This document shows, one piece after another, positions 1 through 6,259 of a stretch of DNA of 13,954 nucleotides. Source of the stretch: DASSCW01 sp036555005 (GTDB lineage Bacteria; Chloroflexota; Limnocylindria; QHBO01); assembly GCA_036555005.1 (NCBI GenBank), contig DATBME010000055.1:1-13954 (forward strand), given 5' to 3'. Position 1 is the first letter of the stretch. Each line of letters starts with the position of its first letter. Position numbers and translations under genes: made by a program. The notes beneath the pieces are model-generated. The model was not told the origin of the DNA. It made no database searches and saw only the letters and a program-made list of their open reading frames with translations.

Positions 1-84
1 CCCATGGGAATCCCCCCCATGGGGAACTTGAAAACCGCTACGGGTGCAAGTCCTTCGGGGGTTCGAATCCCTCCCCCTCCGCCA
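1..84 (+). tRNA. tRNA-Ser (TGA), 3' part, truncated by the window edge
   Basis: The 3' end is clear: T-arm with loop TTCGAAT (62-68), acceptor 3' strand CCCCTCC, discriminator G81 and encoded CCA at 82-84. A long variable region precedes it, as in class II tRNAs, and CTTGAAA at 27-33 gives a TGA anticodon at 29-31, so serine is the best reading. The acceptor end closely resembles the other three serine tRNAs in this window. The sequence 5' of the anticodon (1-26) is odd: it holds two CCCATGGG palindromes and does not pair with the 3' side of the anticodon stem (ACCGC), so no normal 5' half can be drawn. The fragment is either joined to foreign sequence at an assembly edge or comes from an unusual or broken gene. 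The true 5' end is not in the window. Confidence 0.6.
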
Positions 85-137
85 AGCTCAGCCAGGGCGT
101 GCCGTGCGGTCCGGAACCTGCAACGCACGTGGCAACC

Positions 138-593
138 ATGCAGCACACGCTTCGTGCCGCGACCGCGGCCGACCACGACTTCGTCAGACAGCTCCTGCTG
201 ACGACCTCGAAGGACTACGTCGAGCAGACGTGGGGCTGGACCAATGAGATCCAGCAGCTGGTTGACCAGGACTTCGAGCGTTGGTTCAACCCGCCGGCCA
301 GCGGGCAGATCGTGCAGGTCGACGGCCGGGAGGTTGGCTACCTCAAGGTGGCCGATCATGAGGATGGCGTCCTCCTCGACATGGTGCTGCTCGACCCGGC
401 GTTCCAGAACCGCGGCCTCGGCACGGCGCTGATCGAGCCGATCGTCCAGGAGGCGCACGCCAACGGCCAGGCTGTCGTGCTGCAGGTGTTGAAGGTCAAC
501 CCGTCGAAGCGCCTCTACGAGCGGTTGGGCTTCGTGGTGAGCGAAGAGCTGCCGAACCACCACCTCATGCACGCGTATCCGCCGAAAGCCTGA
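138..593 (+). CDS. GNAT-family N-acetyltransferase
   Basis: Predicted 151-residue cytoplasmic enzyme transferring an acetyl group from acetyl-CoA to an amine; the substrate is unknown. The acetyl-CoA pyrophosphate-binding motif A is visible as QNRGLGTAL, preceded by the hydrophobic beta-4 strand (LLDMVLLDP). Motif B follows as NPSKRLYERLGF, which is typical of GNAT proteins. The length fits a single-domain GNAT. The frame stays open upstream to 99, but the ATG at 138 puts the first beta strand (HTLRAATAADH) at the N-terminus, as in homologues. No strong Shine-Dalgarno sequence is visible. The gene begins about 50 nt after the tRNA-Ser 3' end and converges on tdk with a gap of only 9 bp. Confidence 0.85.
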   Translation: MQHTLRAATAADHDFVRQLLLTTSKDYVEQTWGWTNEIQQLVDQDFERWFNPPASGQIVQVDGREVGYLKVADHEDGVLLDMVLLDPAFQNRGLGTALIEPIVQEAHANGQAVVLQVLKVNPSKRLYERLGFVVSEELPNHHLMHAYPPKA

Positions 594-608
594 CAGCGTG
601 GGTCAGGC
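588..608. terminator. Inverted repeat spanning the stop codons of the convergent GNAT and tdk genes
   Basis: A perfect 7-bp inverted repeat, GCCTGAC (588-594) and GTCAGGC (602-608), with a 7-nt loop. The left arm contains the TGA of the GNAT gene (591-593). The right arm contains, on the other strand, the TGA of tdk (603-605). It could act as a compact bidirectional transcription stop for the convergent genes. No U-run follows on either side, so terminator function is an inference. Confidence 0.45.
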
Positions 609-1187
609 CCGGCCGGCGTCAGGCACCTCGTGGTGGAGGCGGCAGCGCGCCTCGTAGCGCTCGTCGCCCATCCCGCCGATCACGATCAGCGGCGAGTCGG
701 CCGGCGCCGGCTGCCCGTCGATCAGGCGCTGGGTGCGGGTCGCCTGCTCCCCGCAGACCATGCAGATGGCCGTCAGCTTGGTGACCTGGTCGGCCAGCGC
801 CATGAGACGCGGCATCGGCCCGAACGGGATGCCGCGGAAGTCGGTGTCCAGGCCGGTGACCAGGACCTGCCTGCCACCATCGGCCAGGCCTGTGACCACG
901 TCAGGCAGGCGCTCGTCGAAGAACTGCCCCTCCTCGATGGCCACGATGTCGGCATCGCCGACCAGGCTGTCGATCCCGCCCGAGTCGTCGACGGCGCGTG
1001 CCGTGTGCTGGGCGCCCGAGCGGGAGACCACGGTCAGCGCATCGGTCCTGGTGTCCAGGCGGGGCTTGATCAGGACCACCCGGCGGCCGGCAATCGAGAA
1101 GCGCCGGAGCAGCCGCAGCATCTCGTCCGTCTTGCCGCAGAACATGCAGCCGCAGATGACGTGCACCCAGCCCGAGGTGTAGAACAT
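603..1187 (-). CDS. tdk: Thymidine kinase (type II, TK1-like)
   Basis: Cytosolic salvage enzyme that phosphorylates thymidine (and deoxyuridine) with ATP to give dTMP. The 194-residue length is normal for bacterial type II thymidine kinases. The P-loop lies at residues 13-20 as GCMFCGKT; the family usually has G-x-M-F-S-G-K-S/T, so the cysteines at 14 and 17 are a variant. The catalytic-glutamate segment is AIEEGQFFDE, followed by VLVTGLDTDFRGIPF. The structural zinc site is seen as CMVC, with a later Cys-His cluster (RCRLHH). The ATG at 1187 is used; a GTG at 1166 is an alternative. The gene starts 15 bp after the aroE stop on the same strand, so the two are probably cotranscribed. Confidence 0.92.
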   Translation of the reverse strand: MFYTSGWVHVICGCMFCGKTDEMLRLLRRFSIAGRRVVLIKPRLDTRTDALTVVSRSGAQHTARAVDDSGGIDSLVGDADIVAIEEGQFFDERLPDVVTGLADGGRQVLVTGLDTDFRGIPFGPMPRLMALADQVTKLTAICMVCGEQATRTQRLIDGQPAPADSPLIVIGGMGDERYEARCRLHHEVPDAGRA

Positions 1188-1202
1188 CGGCCCTGACGGA
1201 GG

Positions 1203-2078
1203 TCAGTCGCCGACCACGGCGACGTGCTCTTCGGGAACCCCGAGCTCGGTCGCCAGCGCCCCACGCATCACCTCCGCCGGCGCCTCCTGGCCATTGATCA
1301 GCTTGAAGGTCGCCGCCGACGAGGCCAGGAACGAGAGCTGCCCGTTGGCCACCGTGCCACCTCGCTCGCCCGCCGCGCGCATCAGCGGCGTGACCTCGTG
1401 GTTGAAGACGAGGTCCAGCACGAACAGCCCGTCGGGCAGCAGCTCGGTGGGGATGGGGCTCTCGCCTTCCTCGAGGCCGATGCCGCTGCTGTTGACCAGC
1501 AGCTGCGTCTTCGCCAGGTCGGCCTCCATGAAGGTCTCGTGCCACGGTCGCGCGCGGAGCTCCAGGGACCGCGCCGTCTTGGCGAACTGGGCCACCACCG
1601 CCTCGGCCCGATGCAGGTGCCGGTTGAAGACCGCGATGTGCTGCACGCCGGAGCCGATCAGCACGGTGACGATGGCGCGCGCTCCGCCCCCGGCGCCGAG
1701 CACCAGGGCGCCCTGCGGCCACTCGCCCTCCGGCGCGCCGATCAGCGCGCGCAGGCCGGCGCGCACCCCGTCGACATCCGTGTTGTGGCCGCGCAGCTGG
1801 TCGTCGTGGCGCACCACCACGTTGACCGCGCCCGCCGTCCGCGCGTCATCCGACAGGGCGTCCACCAGGGACGCCACCTTCTCCTTGTGCGGGGCTTCAA
1901 CCAGCGCGCCGGCGAACTCGTCGTGGCGCAGCTGCGCGATGACGTCGGGCAGGAGGTGCGGCCGCTTCTCCCAGCGCTCGATCTCCAGCGGCAGTCCGGC
2001 CGCCGTGATGGCAGCCTGCTGGACCGCCTCGAAGGCGGTCTGGGTGGAGGACTGGCCGATGACGGGTAGGCGCTGCAC
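1203..2078 (-). CDS. aroE: Shikimate dehydrogenase-like protein (divergent AroE)
   Basis: AroE reduces 3-dehydroshikimate to shikimate with NADPH in aromatic amino-acid biosynthesis. Seen in this 291-residue protein: catalytic lysine in PHKEK (K65), substrate-site Asn in GAVNVVV (N86), catalytic Asp in GHNTDVDG (D101), the nucleotide-binding loop GAGGGA (128-133) and the NADP-type N-R (152-153). The N-terminal substrate motif H-S-x-S-P is not recognisable: the segment reads IGQSSTQTAF with a shorter loop. The conserved C-terminal Gln that contacts shikimate aligns with a serine (about residue 243, in FLASSAATF). This is therefore a divergent AroE subfamily, and its substrate could be shikimate, quinate or another compound. 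The start is GTG at 2078 with no clear Shine-Dalgarno sequence. It leads the aroE-tdk pair. Confidence 0.8.
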   Translation of the reverse strand: MQRLPVIGQSSTQTAFEAVQQAAITAAGLPLEIERWEKRPHLLPDVIAQLRHDEFAGALVEAPHKEKVASLVDALSDDARTAGAVNVVVRHDDQLRGHNTDVDGVRAGLRALIGAPEGEWPQGALVLGAGGGARAIVTVLIGSGVQHIAVFNRHLHRAEAVVAQFAKTARSLELRARPWHETFMEADLAKTQLLVNSSGIGLEEGESPIPTELLPDGLFVLDLVFNHEVTPLMRAAGERGGTVANGQLSFLASSAATFKLINGQEAPAEVMRGALATELGVPEEHVAVVGD

Positions 2079-2154
2079 GGGAGGCTCGAGCTGGTCGGTG
2101 GGTGACGTGAGCGGAACGGACAGGCCGGGGCGTCAGCCGGTCGCTCCAGGGGGC

Positions 2155-2165
2155 CATGCTATCAT
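2155..2165. promoter_or_regulatory. Overlapping divergent extended -10 elements (tRNA-Ser(GCT) right, aroE left)
   Basis: On the + strand TGC-TATCAT (2157-2165) is an extended -10 that would place a start near 2172, eight bases before mature tRNA-Ser(GCT). On the - strand the same bases read TGA-TAGCAT (2164 down to 2156), an extended -10 that would give aroE a leader of about 70 nt. No convincing -35 is visible for either. Two transcription units appear to share one near-palindromic -10. Confidence 0.4.
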
Positions 2166-2179
2166 CGGCCGCGGTCTTC

Positions 2180-2271
2180 GGAGAGGTCGCATAGTGGCCT
2201 AGTGCGGCGGTTTGCTAAACCGTTGAAGGGGGTTTCCTCTTCCGAGGGTTCGAATCCCTCCCTCTCCGCCA
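2180..2271 (+). tRNA. tRNA-Ser (GCT)
   Basis: Complete 92-nt class II tRNA. The 5' acceptor GGAGAGG pairs with CCTCTCC, the discriminator is G2268, and CCA is encoded (2269-2271). The anticodon stem GCGGT/ACCGT encloses loop TTGCTAA with anticodon GCT at 2214-2216. A long variable arm (about 2224-2243) and T-loop TTCGAAT support serine. It decodes AGC/AGU. The arginine tRNA begins 15 nt downstream and is probably cotranscribed. Confidence 0.97.
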
Positions 2272-2286
2272 GCTCCCGTTTGGCGT

Positions 2287-2362
2287 GTGCCCGTAGCTCA
2301 GTGGATAGAGCGTCAGGTTGCGGACCTGAAGGTCGAAGGTTCGAGTCCTTTCGGGCACGCCA
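2287..2362 (+). tRNA. tRNA-Arg with the unusual anticodon GCG
   Basis: Complete 76-nt class I tRNA. Acceptor GTGCCCG pairs with CGGGCAC, the discriminator is G2359, and CCA is encoded (2360-2362). The D-arm GCTCAGTGGATAGAGC contains G-G-A, including the A20 that is a known arginine identity base. The anticodon stem TCAGG/CCTGA closes on loop TTGCGGA, so the anticodon is GCG (2320-2322). T-arm GAAGG-TTCGAGT-CCTTT folds well. GCG reads CGC and CGU directly. Almost all bacteria instead use tRNA-Arg(ACG), edited by TadA to ICG. See the tadA homologue at 8992, which lacks the catalytic glutamate. Confidence 0.95.
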
Positions 2363-2418
2363 CTCCTCCTCCTCACCTTGACCCGGACCTGCACCATGGT
2401 GGCGTTGAGGAGGAACCG

Positions 2419-2973
2419 ATGACGAGCACGCCCCCCGAGCAGCCGGCCGCACCCGAGCAGCCAACGGCCCCGCCTGCCCCACCACCGCCAGCTGCGCAGT
2501 CACAGTGGTCCCCGCCCGCACCGGCTCGACCCGTGGCCACGGGATTGACCTACGGCGGGTTTTGGATCCGCTTCCTGGCCTTCTTCCTGGACGGCATCAT
2601 CCTGGGCGTGATCTCGGCCGCGCTCGCGCCCCTTTTGGGCCTCGGGACGGTCGTGACCACATCGGCGGGTGGTACGGCCGTGCAGATCAACTACACGGCC
2701 AACGCGCTGTGGACGTTGCTGGGGTTGATCTACTTCATCGGCTTCTGGAGCCTGCGCGGACAGACGCCCGGCATGATCCCGTTCCGCCTCCGCGTGGTTC
2801 GTGCAGCCGATGGGTCGCGACCCGACTGGGTCGTCGGCCTGCTGCGGTATGTCGGGATCATCATCTCGATCATCCCGCTGTTCCTGGGCCTGATCTGGGC
2901 CGCCTTCGACAGCCGCAAGCAGGGCTGGCACGACAAGATCGCCGGCACGTTCGTCGTCCGCGATCCGGCCTGA
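2419..2973 (+). CDS. RDD-family membrane protein
   Basis: A 184-residue integral membrane protein of the RDD family, named for conserved Arg-Asp-Asp residues. Function is unknown for most members; transport roles have been proposed. Residues 1-40 are a Pro/Ala/Gln-rich cytoplasmic tail. Three hydrophobic segments follow: after the conserved R...D (FWIRFLAFFLDGIILG), around ALWTLLGLIYFIGFW, and around YVGIIISIIPLFLGLIW. The C-terminal signature is QGWHDKIAGTFVV, and GQTPGM lies between the second and third segments, as is typical. The ATG at 2419 is chosen because a strong Shine-Dalgarno (GAGGAGGA, about 2407-2414) precedes it; the frame remains open upstream through the tRNA-Arg gene, which is not coding. 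Confidence 0.85.
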   Translation: MTSTPPEQPAAPEQPTAPPAPPPPAAQSQWSPPAPARPVATGLTYGGFWIRFLAFFLDGIILGVISAALAPLLGLGTVVTTSAGGTAVQINYTANALWTLLGLIYFIGFWSLRGQTPGMIPFRLRVVRAADGSRPDWVVGLLRYVGIIISIIPLFLGLIWAAFDSRKQGWHDKIAGTFVVRDPA

Positions 2974-2990
2974 GCCGATCCCGCCGCACC

Positions 2991-2996
2991 TATACT
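2991..2996 (+). promoter_or_regulatory. -10 element TATACT for a probable leaderless mRNA
   Basis: TATACT is close to the consensus -10 and ends 7 nt before the ATG at 3004, so transcription should start at or within a base or two of the start codon. No Shine-Dalgarno sequence can be placed before that ATG. This points to leaderless translation of the GlsB/YeaQ-type gene. Confidence 0.5.
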
Positions 2997-3003
2997 CCCG
3001 GCC

Positions 3004-3264
3004 ATGCTGATCATCGGTCTCATCCTGTTCGGGATGCTCATTGGCGCGGGGGCGCAGCTGATCCTGGGCCGATACCGCGGCCAGGTCGACTGGGGCATGG
3101 CCCTGGTGTCGGGCCTGGTCGGCTCGTTCGTGGGAGGGCTGCTGTTCAGCCTCGTGGCGGGCGACGGCCTTGAGCTGCAGCCGAGCGGCATCATCGGTTC
3201 ACTGCTTGGGGCCGTCATCGTCACCGCCCTGTGGCGATGGTGGGCCGGTCGCTCCGCCGCCTAG
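3004..3264 (+). CDS. GlsB/YeaQ/YmgE-family small membrane protein
   Basis: An 86-residue protein with three hydrophobic glycine-rich helices. The family is annotated as 'transglycosylase-associated' or general-stress proteins, without an established biochemical activity. Visible features are the first helix (residues 2-20, ending LILGR), a second helix containing the family-like GLVGSFVGGLLF (about 38-52), and a third, GIIGSLLGAVIVTALW (about 62-78). Short size, glycine zippers and a basic C-terminus fit the family. It follows the RDD gene by 30 bp, but the -10 element in the gap suggests its own start of transcription. Confidence 0.85.
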   Translation: MLIIGLILFGMLIGAGAQLILGRYRGQVDWGMALVSGLVGSFVGGLLFSLVAGDGLELQPSGIIGSLLGAVIVTALWRWWAGRSAA

Positions 3265-3341
3265 CGATCAGCGCGTAACCCGCGGCGAACTCTATCTCTA
3301 GCGGTGCTTAGAGTAATCCCTGGCACGTGGAGGTAGGTGGT

Positions 3342-3779
3342 GTGTCGGAGCAGAGCCTGTACGACCGGCTGGGCGGCATCTTCGCCATCGCGGCCGTGGT
3401 CGACCATTTCAGCGATGCGATCGTGAAGAACCCGATCGTTGGCCAGGGCTCCCAGAACCCGCAGCTGCGTGAGTGGCACACGCAGCAGCTCGGCCGGCTC
3501 CCGGGCCTGAAGTTCATGCGGACGCTCTGGGTTGCCAAGGTCGCCGGCGGACCGTACAGCTACGTCGGCACGCGTCCGGGCCGGGACGAGGTCAGCCTGG
3601 AGGAGGCGCACCGACGGCTCCAGATCTCGCCGGAGGAGTTCGACGAGGTGGCCGCCGAGCTGGGTCGGACGCTCGATACGGTCGGCGTCCCGGAGCGTGA
3701 GAAGGGCGAGGTGCTGGCCGCCTTCGCCGCGCACAAGGGTGAGGTGACGGAAGGCTTCCTGGTCGCGGCCGCGCGTTGA
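3342..3779 (+). CDS. Group I-like truncated haemoglobin
   Basis: A 145-residue haem protein, likely binding O2 or NO in the cytoplasm. It has the truncated-haemoglobin opening SLYDRLGG (5-12) and AIAAVVDHF. A conserved GGP-Y-Y-G segment (69-76) precedes EEAHRRLQI, where H90 is the expected proximal haem ligand (F8). The C-terminal EFDEVAAELGRTLDTVGVP fits helices G-H. At the B10 position, where many group I members have Tyr (in D-F-Y), this protein has Ser (HFSDAI), so the distal pocket may differ. The GTG at 3342 is preferred because GGAGGT (3329-3334) lies 7 nt upstream; an in-frame GTG at 3327 is an alternative. Confidence 0.85.
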   Translation: MSEQSLYDRLGGIFAIAAVVDHFSDAIVKNPIVGQGSQNPQLREWHTQQLGRLPGLKFMRTLWVAKVAGGPYSYVGTRPGRDEVSLEEAHRRLQISPEEFDEVAAELGRTLDTVGVPEREKGEVLAAFAAHKGEVTEGFLVAAAR

Positions 3780-3787
3780 GCTGACGC

Positions 3788-3805
3788 GCCGCCGAGGGAG
3801 GCGGC
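3788..3805 (+). terminator. Hairpin after the truncated haemoglobin gene
   Basis: GCCGCC (3788-3793) and GGCGGC (3800-3805) form a 6-bp GC hairpin with loop GAGGGA, 9 nt after the haemoglobin stop and before azlC. There is no U-run, so intrinsic termination is uncertain. Confidence 0.3.
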
Positions 3806-3846
3806 CAGCATCGGACCACTAGCAGCGGATCGGGTACCGTCCGTCG

Positions 3847-4551
3847 ATGCCCGGTCCTGCGCCCATCTCGGCCCTGCGCACCGTTGCCATGGCCGCGCCC
3901 GCCGCCGTCGCGATCGCGGTGTTCGGCGTTCTCTATGGGGCCGCCGCGCGGCCGCTGATCGGTCCAGAGCTGACGATGCTCTCGTCGGTCGTCGTCTTCT
4001 CGGGCGCCACCCAGTTCACCATGATCGGCCTGGTGGCCGCCGGTGCTGGAGGAGCCGCGATCCTCGCCACCGTCGCCCTGCTCAACGTCCGCCACCTGCT
4101 GATGGGCGCCGTCCTGCGCCCATCGCTGGGACCTTCGCGCCTGAAGCGCGCCCTGCTCGCCTGGTTCCTGCTGGACGAGAGCTTCGGCTTCACCATGGTC
4201 GCGGCCGAGCGCACGCCGCCGGGCGCGGCACGCATCGAGGTGGCGGAGCGGACGCTCCTCATCACCGGCCTGTGCTGCTACGGCGCCTGGCTGATCGGGA
4301 CCGCGCTGGGCATCCTGGGCGCCGGCGTCCAGGGCCTGGAGGAGCTGTCGATCGCGCTCTTTCCGGTGCTCTTCATCGCGCTGGCGGCGCTGACGGCGCG
4401 GACCCTGAGCCTGGCGGCGCGGGCGGTCGTCGCGGCGGCGATCACCGCCGTCATGGCCTTCGTCCTGCCCGACCTGCGCGCACTGGCCCCGGTCGTTGCC
4501 GGCCTGCTGGTGGCGATCCCGAACGACCCCCGGAGGGGGCCAGACCGATGA
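3847..4551 (+). CDS. azlC: AzlC-family branched-chain amino-acid exporter, large subunit
   Basis: A 234-residue polytopic membrane protein, the larger half of the AzlCD exporter, which moves branched-chain amino acids (and analogues such as azaleucine) out of the cell. AzlC features seen: FSGATQFTMIGLVAAG (about residues 51-66), NVRHLLMGAVLRP (about 80-92) and a downstream LLDESFGFTM. Several further hydrophobic helices extend to the C-terminus. It overlaps azlD by 4 nt (ATGA at 4548-4551), so the subunits should be translationally coupled. The ATG at 3847 sits 6 nt after a weak -10-like TACCGT (3835-3840) with no Shine-Dalgarno, so it may be leaderless. Confidence 0.9.
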   Translation: MPGPAPISALRTVAMAAPAAVAIAVFGVLYGAAARPLIGPELTMLSSVVVFSGATQFTMIGLVAAGAGGAAILATVALLNVRHLLMGAVLRPSLGPSRLKRALLAWFLLDESFGFTMVAAERTPPGAARIEVAERTLLITGLCCYGAWLIGTALGILGAGVQGLEELSIALFPVLFIALAALTARTLSLAARAVVAAAITAVMAFVLPDLRALAPVVAGLLVAIPNDPRRGPDR

Positions 4552-4841
4552 CCCCGATCCTGTTGGTCGCCGTCGCGGCCATCACCTACGGCAGCCGCCT
4601 TGCGGCGATGGCCGTGCTGCCCAGGCCGACCGGCCGCGTTGCGACGATCCTGGAGCGGGTGGTGCCGGCCATCTTCGCCAGCATCGCGACGCTGTCGCTG
4701 GTCACCGACCAGCAGAGCCTGGTCGCAGGTCCGATCCTGCTGGCGGCGCTGGGTGCGCTGCTGGCAGCGCCGCGGCGCTCATTTGCGCTGTGCCTGGTGG
4801 CGGGGCTGGCCGGCTACCTGATCGGCAGTGCGCTGCTCTAG
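4548..4841 (+). CDS. azlD: AzlD-family branched-chain amino-acid exporter, small subunit
   Basis: A 97-residue membrane protein with about four hydrophobic helices, the partner of AzlC in amino-acid export. The N-terminal helix ending in ITYGSRL and the segment LERVVPAIFASIA (about 38-50) match AzlD proteins, where Y-x-x-R and R-x-x-P-x-A-x-x positions are conserved. Its ATG overlaps the azlC stop and is preceded by CGGAGGGGG (about 4531-4539), a good ribosome-binding site inside azlC. The stop at 4839-4841 lies 8 bp from the convergent anti-sigma gene; a 5-bp inverted repeat GGTCA/TGACC (4848-4862) covers the latter's stop. Confidence 0.88.
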   Translation: MTPILLVAVAAITYGSRLAAMAVLPRPTGRVATILERVVPAIFASIATLSLVTDQQSLVAGPILLAALGALLAAPRRSFALCLVAGLAGYLIGSALL

Positions 4842-4849
4842 CCCCGTGG

Positions 4850-5632
4850 TCAGCTCGTGACCGCGCCCACCATCACCGGATCGCTGGTCGGCGCATCGAC
4901 GCGCTCCGCCTCGACGGTGACGGCGAAGGTATCGAAACCCGACAGGTCCTGCTCCACCGGCACCACCGCCACCGCGGCGTCGCTCGGCTCGAAGGCGCCG
5001 ACATCCACCGGCACGCCGTCCGGACCGATCAGCCACAGCACGTAGAGCTGGTCGGCATCGAGCGCGCTGACGTCGGTGACCACGAACGAGGCGCCCTCGC
5101 CCGAGGTGTCGACCACGTAGCCGCGGCCCGCGTCGCCGTCGACGCGGAAGGCGGTCTCACCGGCCGCGATCGCGTCGGCCACCGCCCGCAGGGCCTGCCG
5201 CTGCTCGTCCAGCTGGGAGGTGAGGGAGAGTCCCCAGACCCCAACCGCGATCAGCGCCACTACCGCGGCCACCGCCAGCGGGCGGGCCACGTTCGGCGAC
5301 AACCAGTCGAGCCAGCCTCGGCGGGCGGGCCGCGGCTCCTCCGCCGGCGCCGGTGCGGCCGCCACGGCCGGCGCAACCCGCTCTGCCTGATCCTGCGGCG
5401 TGGCCGCCACCGTGGCCAGCAGGCGATCCCGCAGGGCTGCCGACGGCTGGATCGGCTCCACGCTGGCGGCGACCACCGCGTCCACGCCCAGCAGCGACCG
5501 CAGCTCGGCATGTGGCTCCGGGCAGGTCGCCAGGTGCTCGCCCGCGGCCGCCAGCTCGTCAGCGTCCACCGCACCCAGCGCCAGGGCGCCCGCCAGCGAG
5601 TCGATGTCGGCGCAGGCGTATTGCAGCGTCAT
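4850..5632 (-). CDS. RskA-like membrane anti-sigma factor
   Basis: A 260-residue single-pass membrane protein expected to bind and inhibit the sigma factor encoded just upstream. The N-terminal zinc-binding anti-sigma helix bundle contains HLATCPEPH (H33, C37, H41). The usual pattern is H-x3-C-x2-C, so the last ligand here would be His one residue later, a variant. After an Ala/Pro-rich linker, one transmembrane helix lies at about 117-137. The extracytoplasmic part (about 145-260) is an RskA-type domain with YVLWLIGPDGVPVDVGAF and FDTFAVTVEAE. The ATGA overlap with the sigma gene (5629-5632) indicates coupled translation and fixed stoichiometry. The external signal cannot be read from the sequence. 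Confidence 0.88.
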   Translation of the reverse strand: MTLQYACADIDSLAGALALGAVDADELAAAGEHLATCPEPHAELRSLLGVDAVVAASVEPIQPSAALRDRLLATVAATPQDQAERVAPAVAAAPAPAEEPRPARRGWLDWLSPNVARPLAVAAVVALIAVGVWGLSLTSQLDEQRQALRAVADAIAAGETAFRVDGDAGRGYVVDTSGEGASFVVTDVSALDADQLYVLWLIGPDGVPVDVGAFEPSDAAVAVVPVEQDLSGFDTFAVTVEAERVDAPTSDPVMVGAVTS

Positions 5633-6246
5633 CGGTCCACCCGCTCCACCGGGACCCGGTCAGGCCCCACGCTGACCGGCGCCGCATCGGTCACCGCCAG
5701 GCTGTCGCGCAGCTTGGCCAACGCCAGCCGCAGGCGGCCGCTGGCCGTGCCCTGCGGCACGCCGGTGAGGACGGCGATCTCGCGGTAGGTGCGGCCGCCG
5801 AAGTAGGCGAGCTCCACGGCCTGCCGCTGCTCCTCCGGCAGCTGAGCCAGCGCGTCGCGCAGCTGCGCCGCCGAGCTGCGCCGGACCGCCTCCTCCCAGG
5901 TCGGGTTGGGCCCGGTGCGCAGCAGCGACTGCTCATCGGCGTCGCCGACCTCGATCGACGGACGCGTCGAGCGCAGCCGGTCGATCGCCCGATTCCGAAC
6001 GATCGTCAGCAGCCACGAACGCAAGCTGCCGCGCGATGGATCGAAGCGCTCGATCTTCTGCCACACCGCCACGAATGCATCGTGCACCAGGTCCTCCGCC
6101 AGGTCCCGATCCGACACGACGCGCACGGCAACCGCCATCGCGACCGGCGCATACCGGTCGTACAGCAGGCCGAGCGCCTCGCGGTCGCCGGACCGGAGTC
6201 GTTCCGCCAGGAGCTGGTCGTCGGGTGCGTGCACTGAATCAGTCAT
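5629..6246 (-). CDS. ECF-family RNA polymerase sigma factor (SigK-like)
   Basis: A 205-residue group IV sigma factor that directs RNA polymerase to a stress regulon and is probably held inactive by the anti-sigma factor encoded immediately downstream. Region 2 spans about residues 25-95, with core-binding and -10-reading segments DLAEDLVHDAFVAVWQ and SWLLTIVRNRAIDRLR. Region 4 spans about 128-180, with LPEEQRQAVELAYFGG and the helix-turn-helix TYREIAVLTGVPQGTASGR. Size and the RskA-type partner fit the SigK-like group. It begins 86 nt after the stop of the upstream mannosyltransferase. That gap contains a 12-bp palindrome and a direct repeat that may carry its promoter; ECF genes are often autoregulated. 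Confidence 0.92.
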   Translation of the reverse strand: MTDSVHAPDDQLLAERLRSGDREALGLLYDRYAPVAMAVAVRVVSDRDLAEDLVHDAFVAVWQKIERFDPSRGSLRSWLLTIVRNRAIDRLRSTRPSIEVGDADEQSLLRTGPNPTWEEAVRRSSAAQLRDALAQLPEEQRQAVELAYFGGRTYREIAVLTGVPQGTASGRLRLALAKLRDSLAVTDAAPVSVGPDRVPVERVDR

Positions 6247-6259
6247 GACGAGGCATGCA

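Noticed and set aside
1..84. tRNA-Sec or an unusual allo-tRNA at the left edge
   Set aside because: The anticodon reads TGA, not TCA, and the acceptor/T-arm matches the ordinary serine tRNAs; the odd 5' half is more simply a truncation or join.
4496..5788. 430-codon open frame on the + strand
   Set aside because: It runs across azlD and opposite the anti-sigma and sigma genes, which have clear domain motifs. The translation is Arg/Gly/His-rich low-complexity sequence typical of a GC-rich shadow frame.
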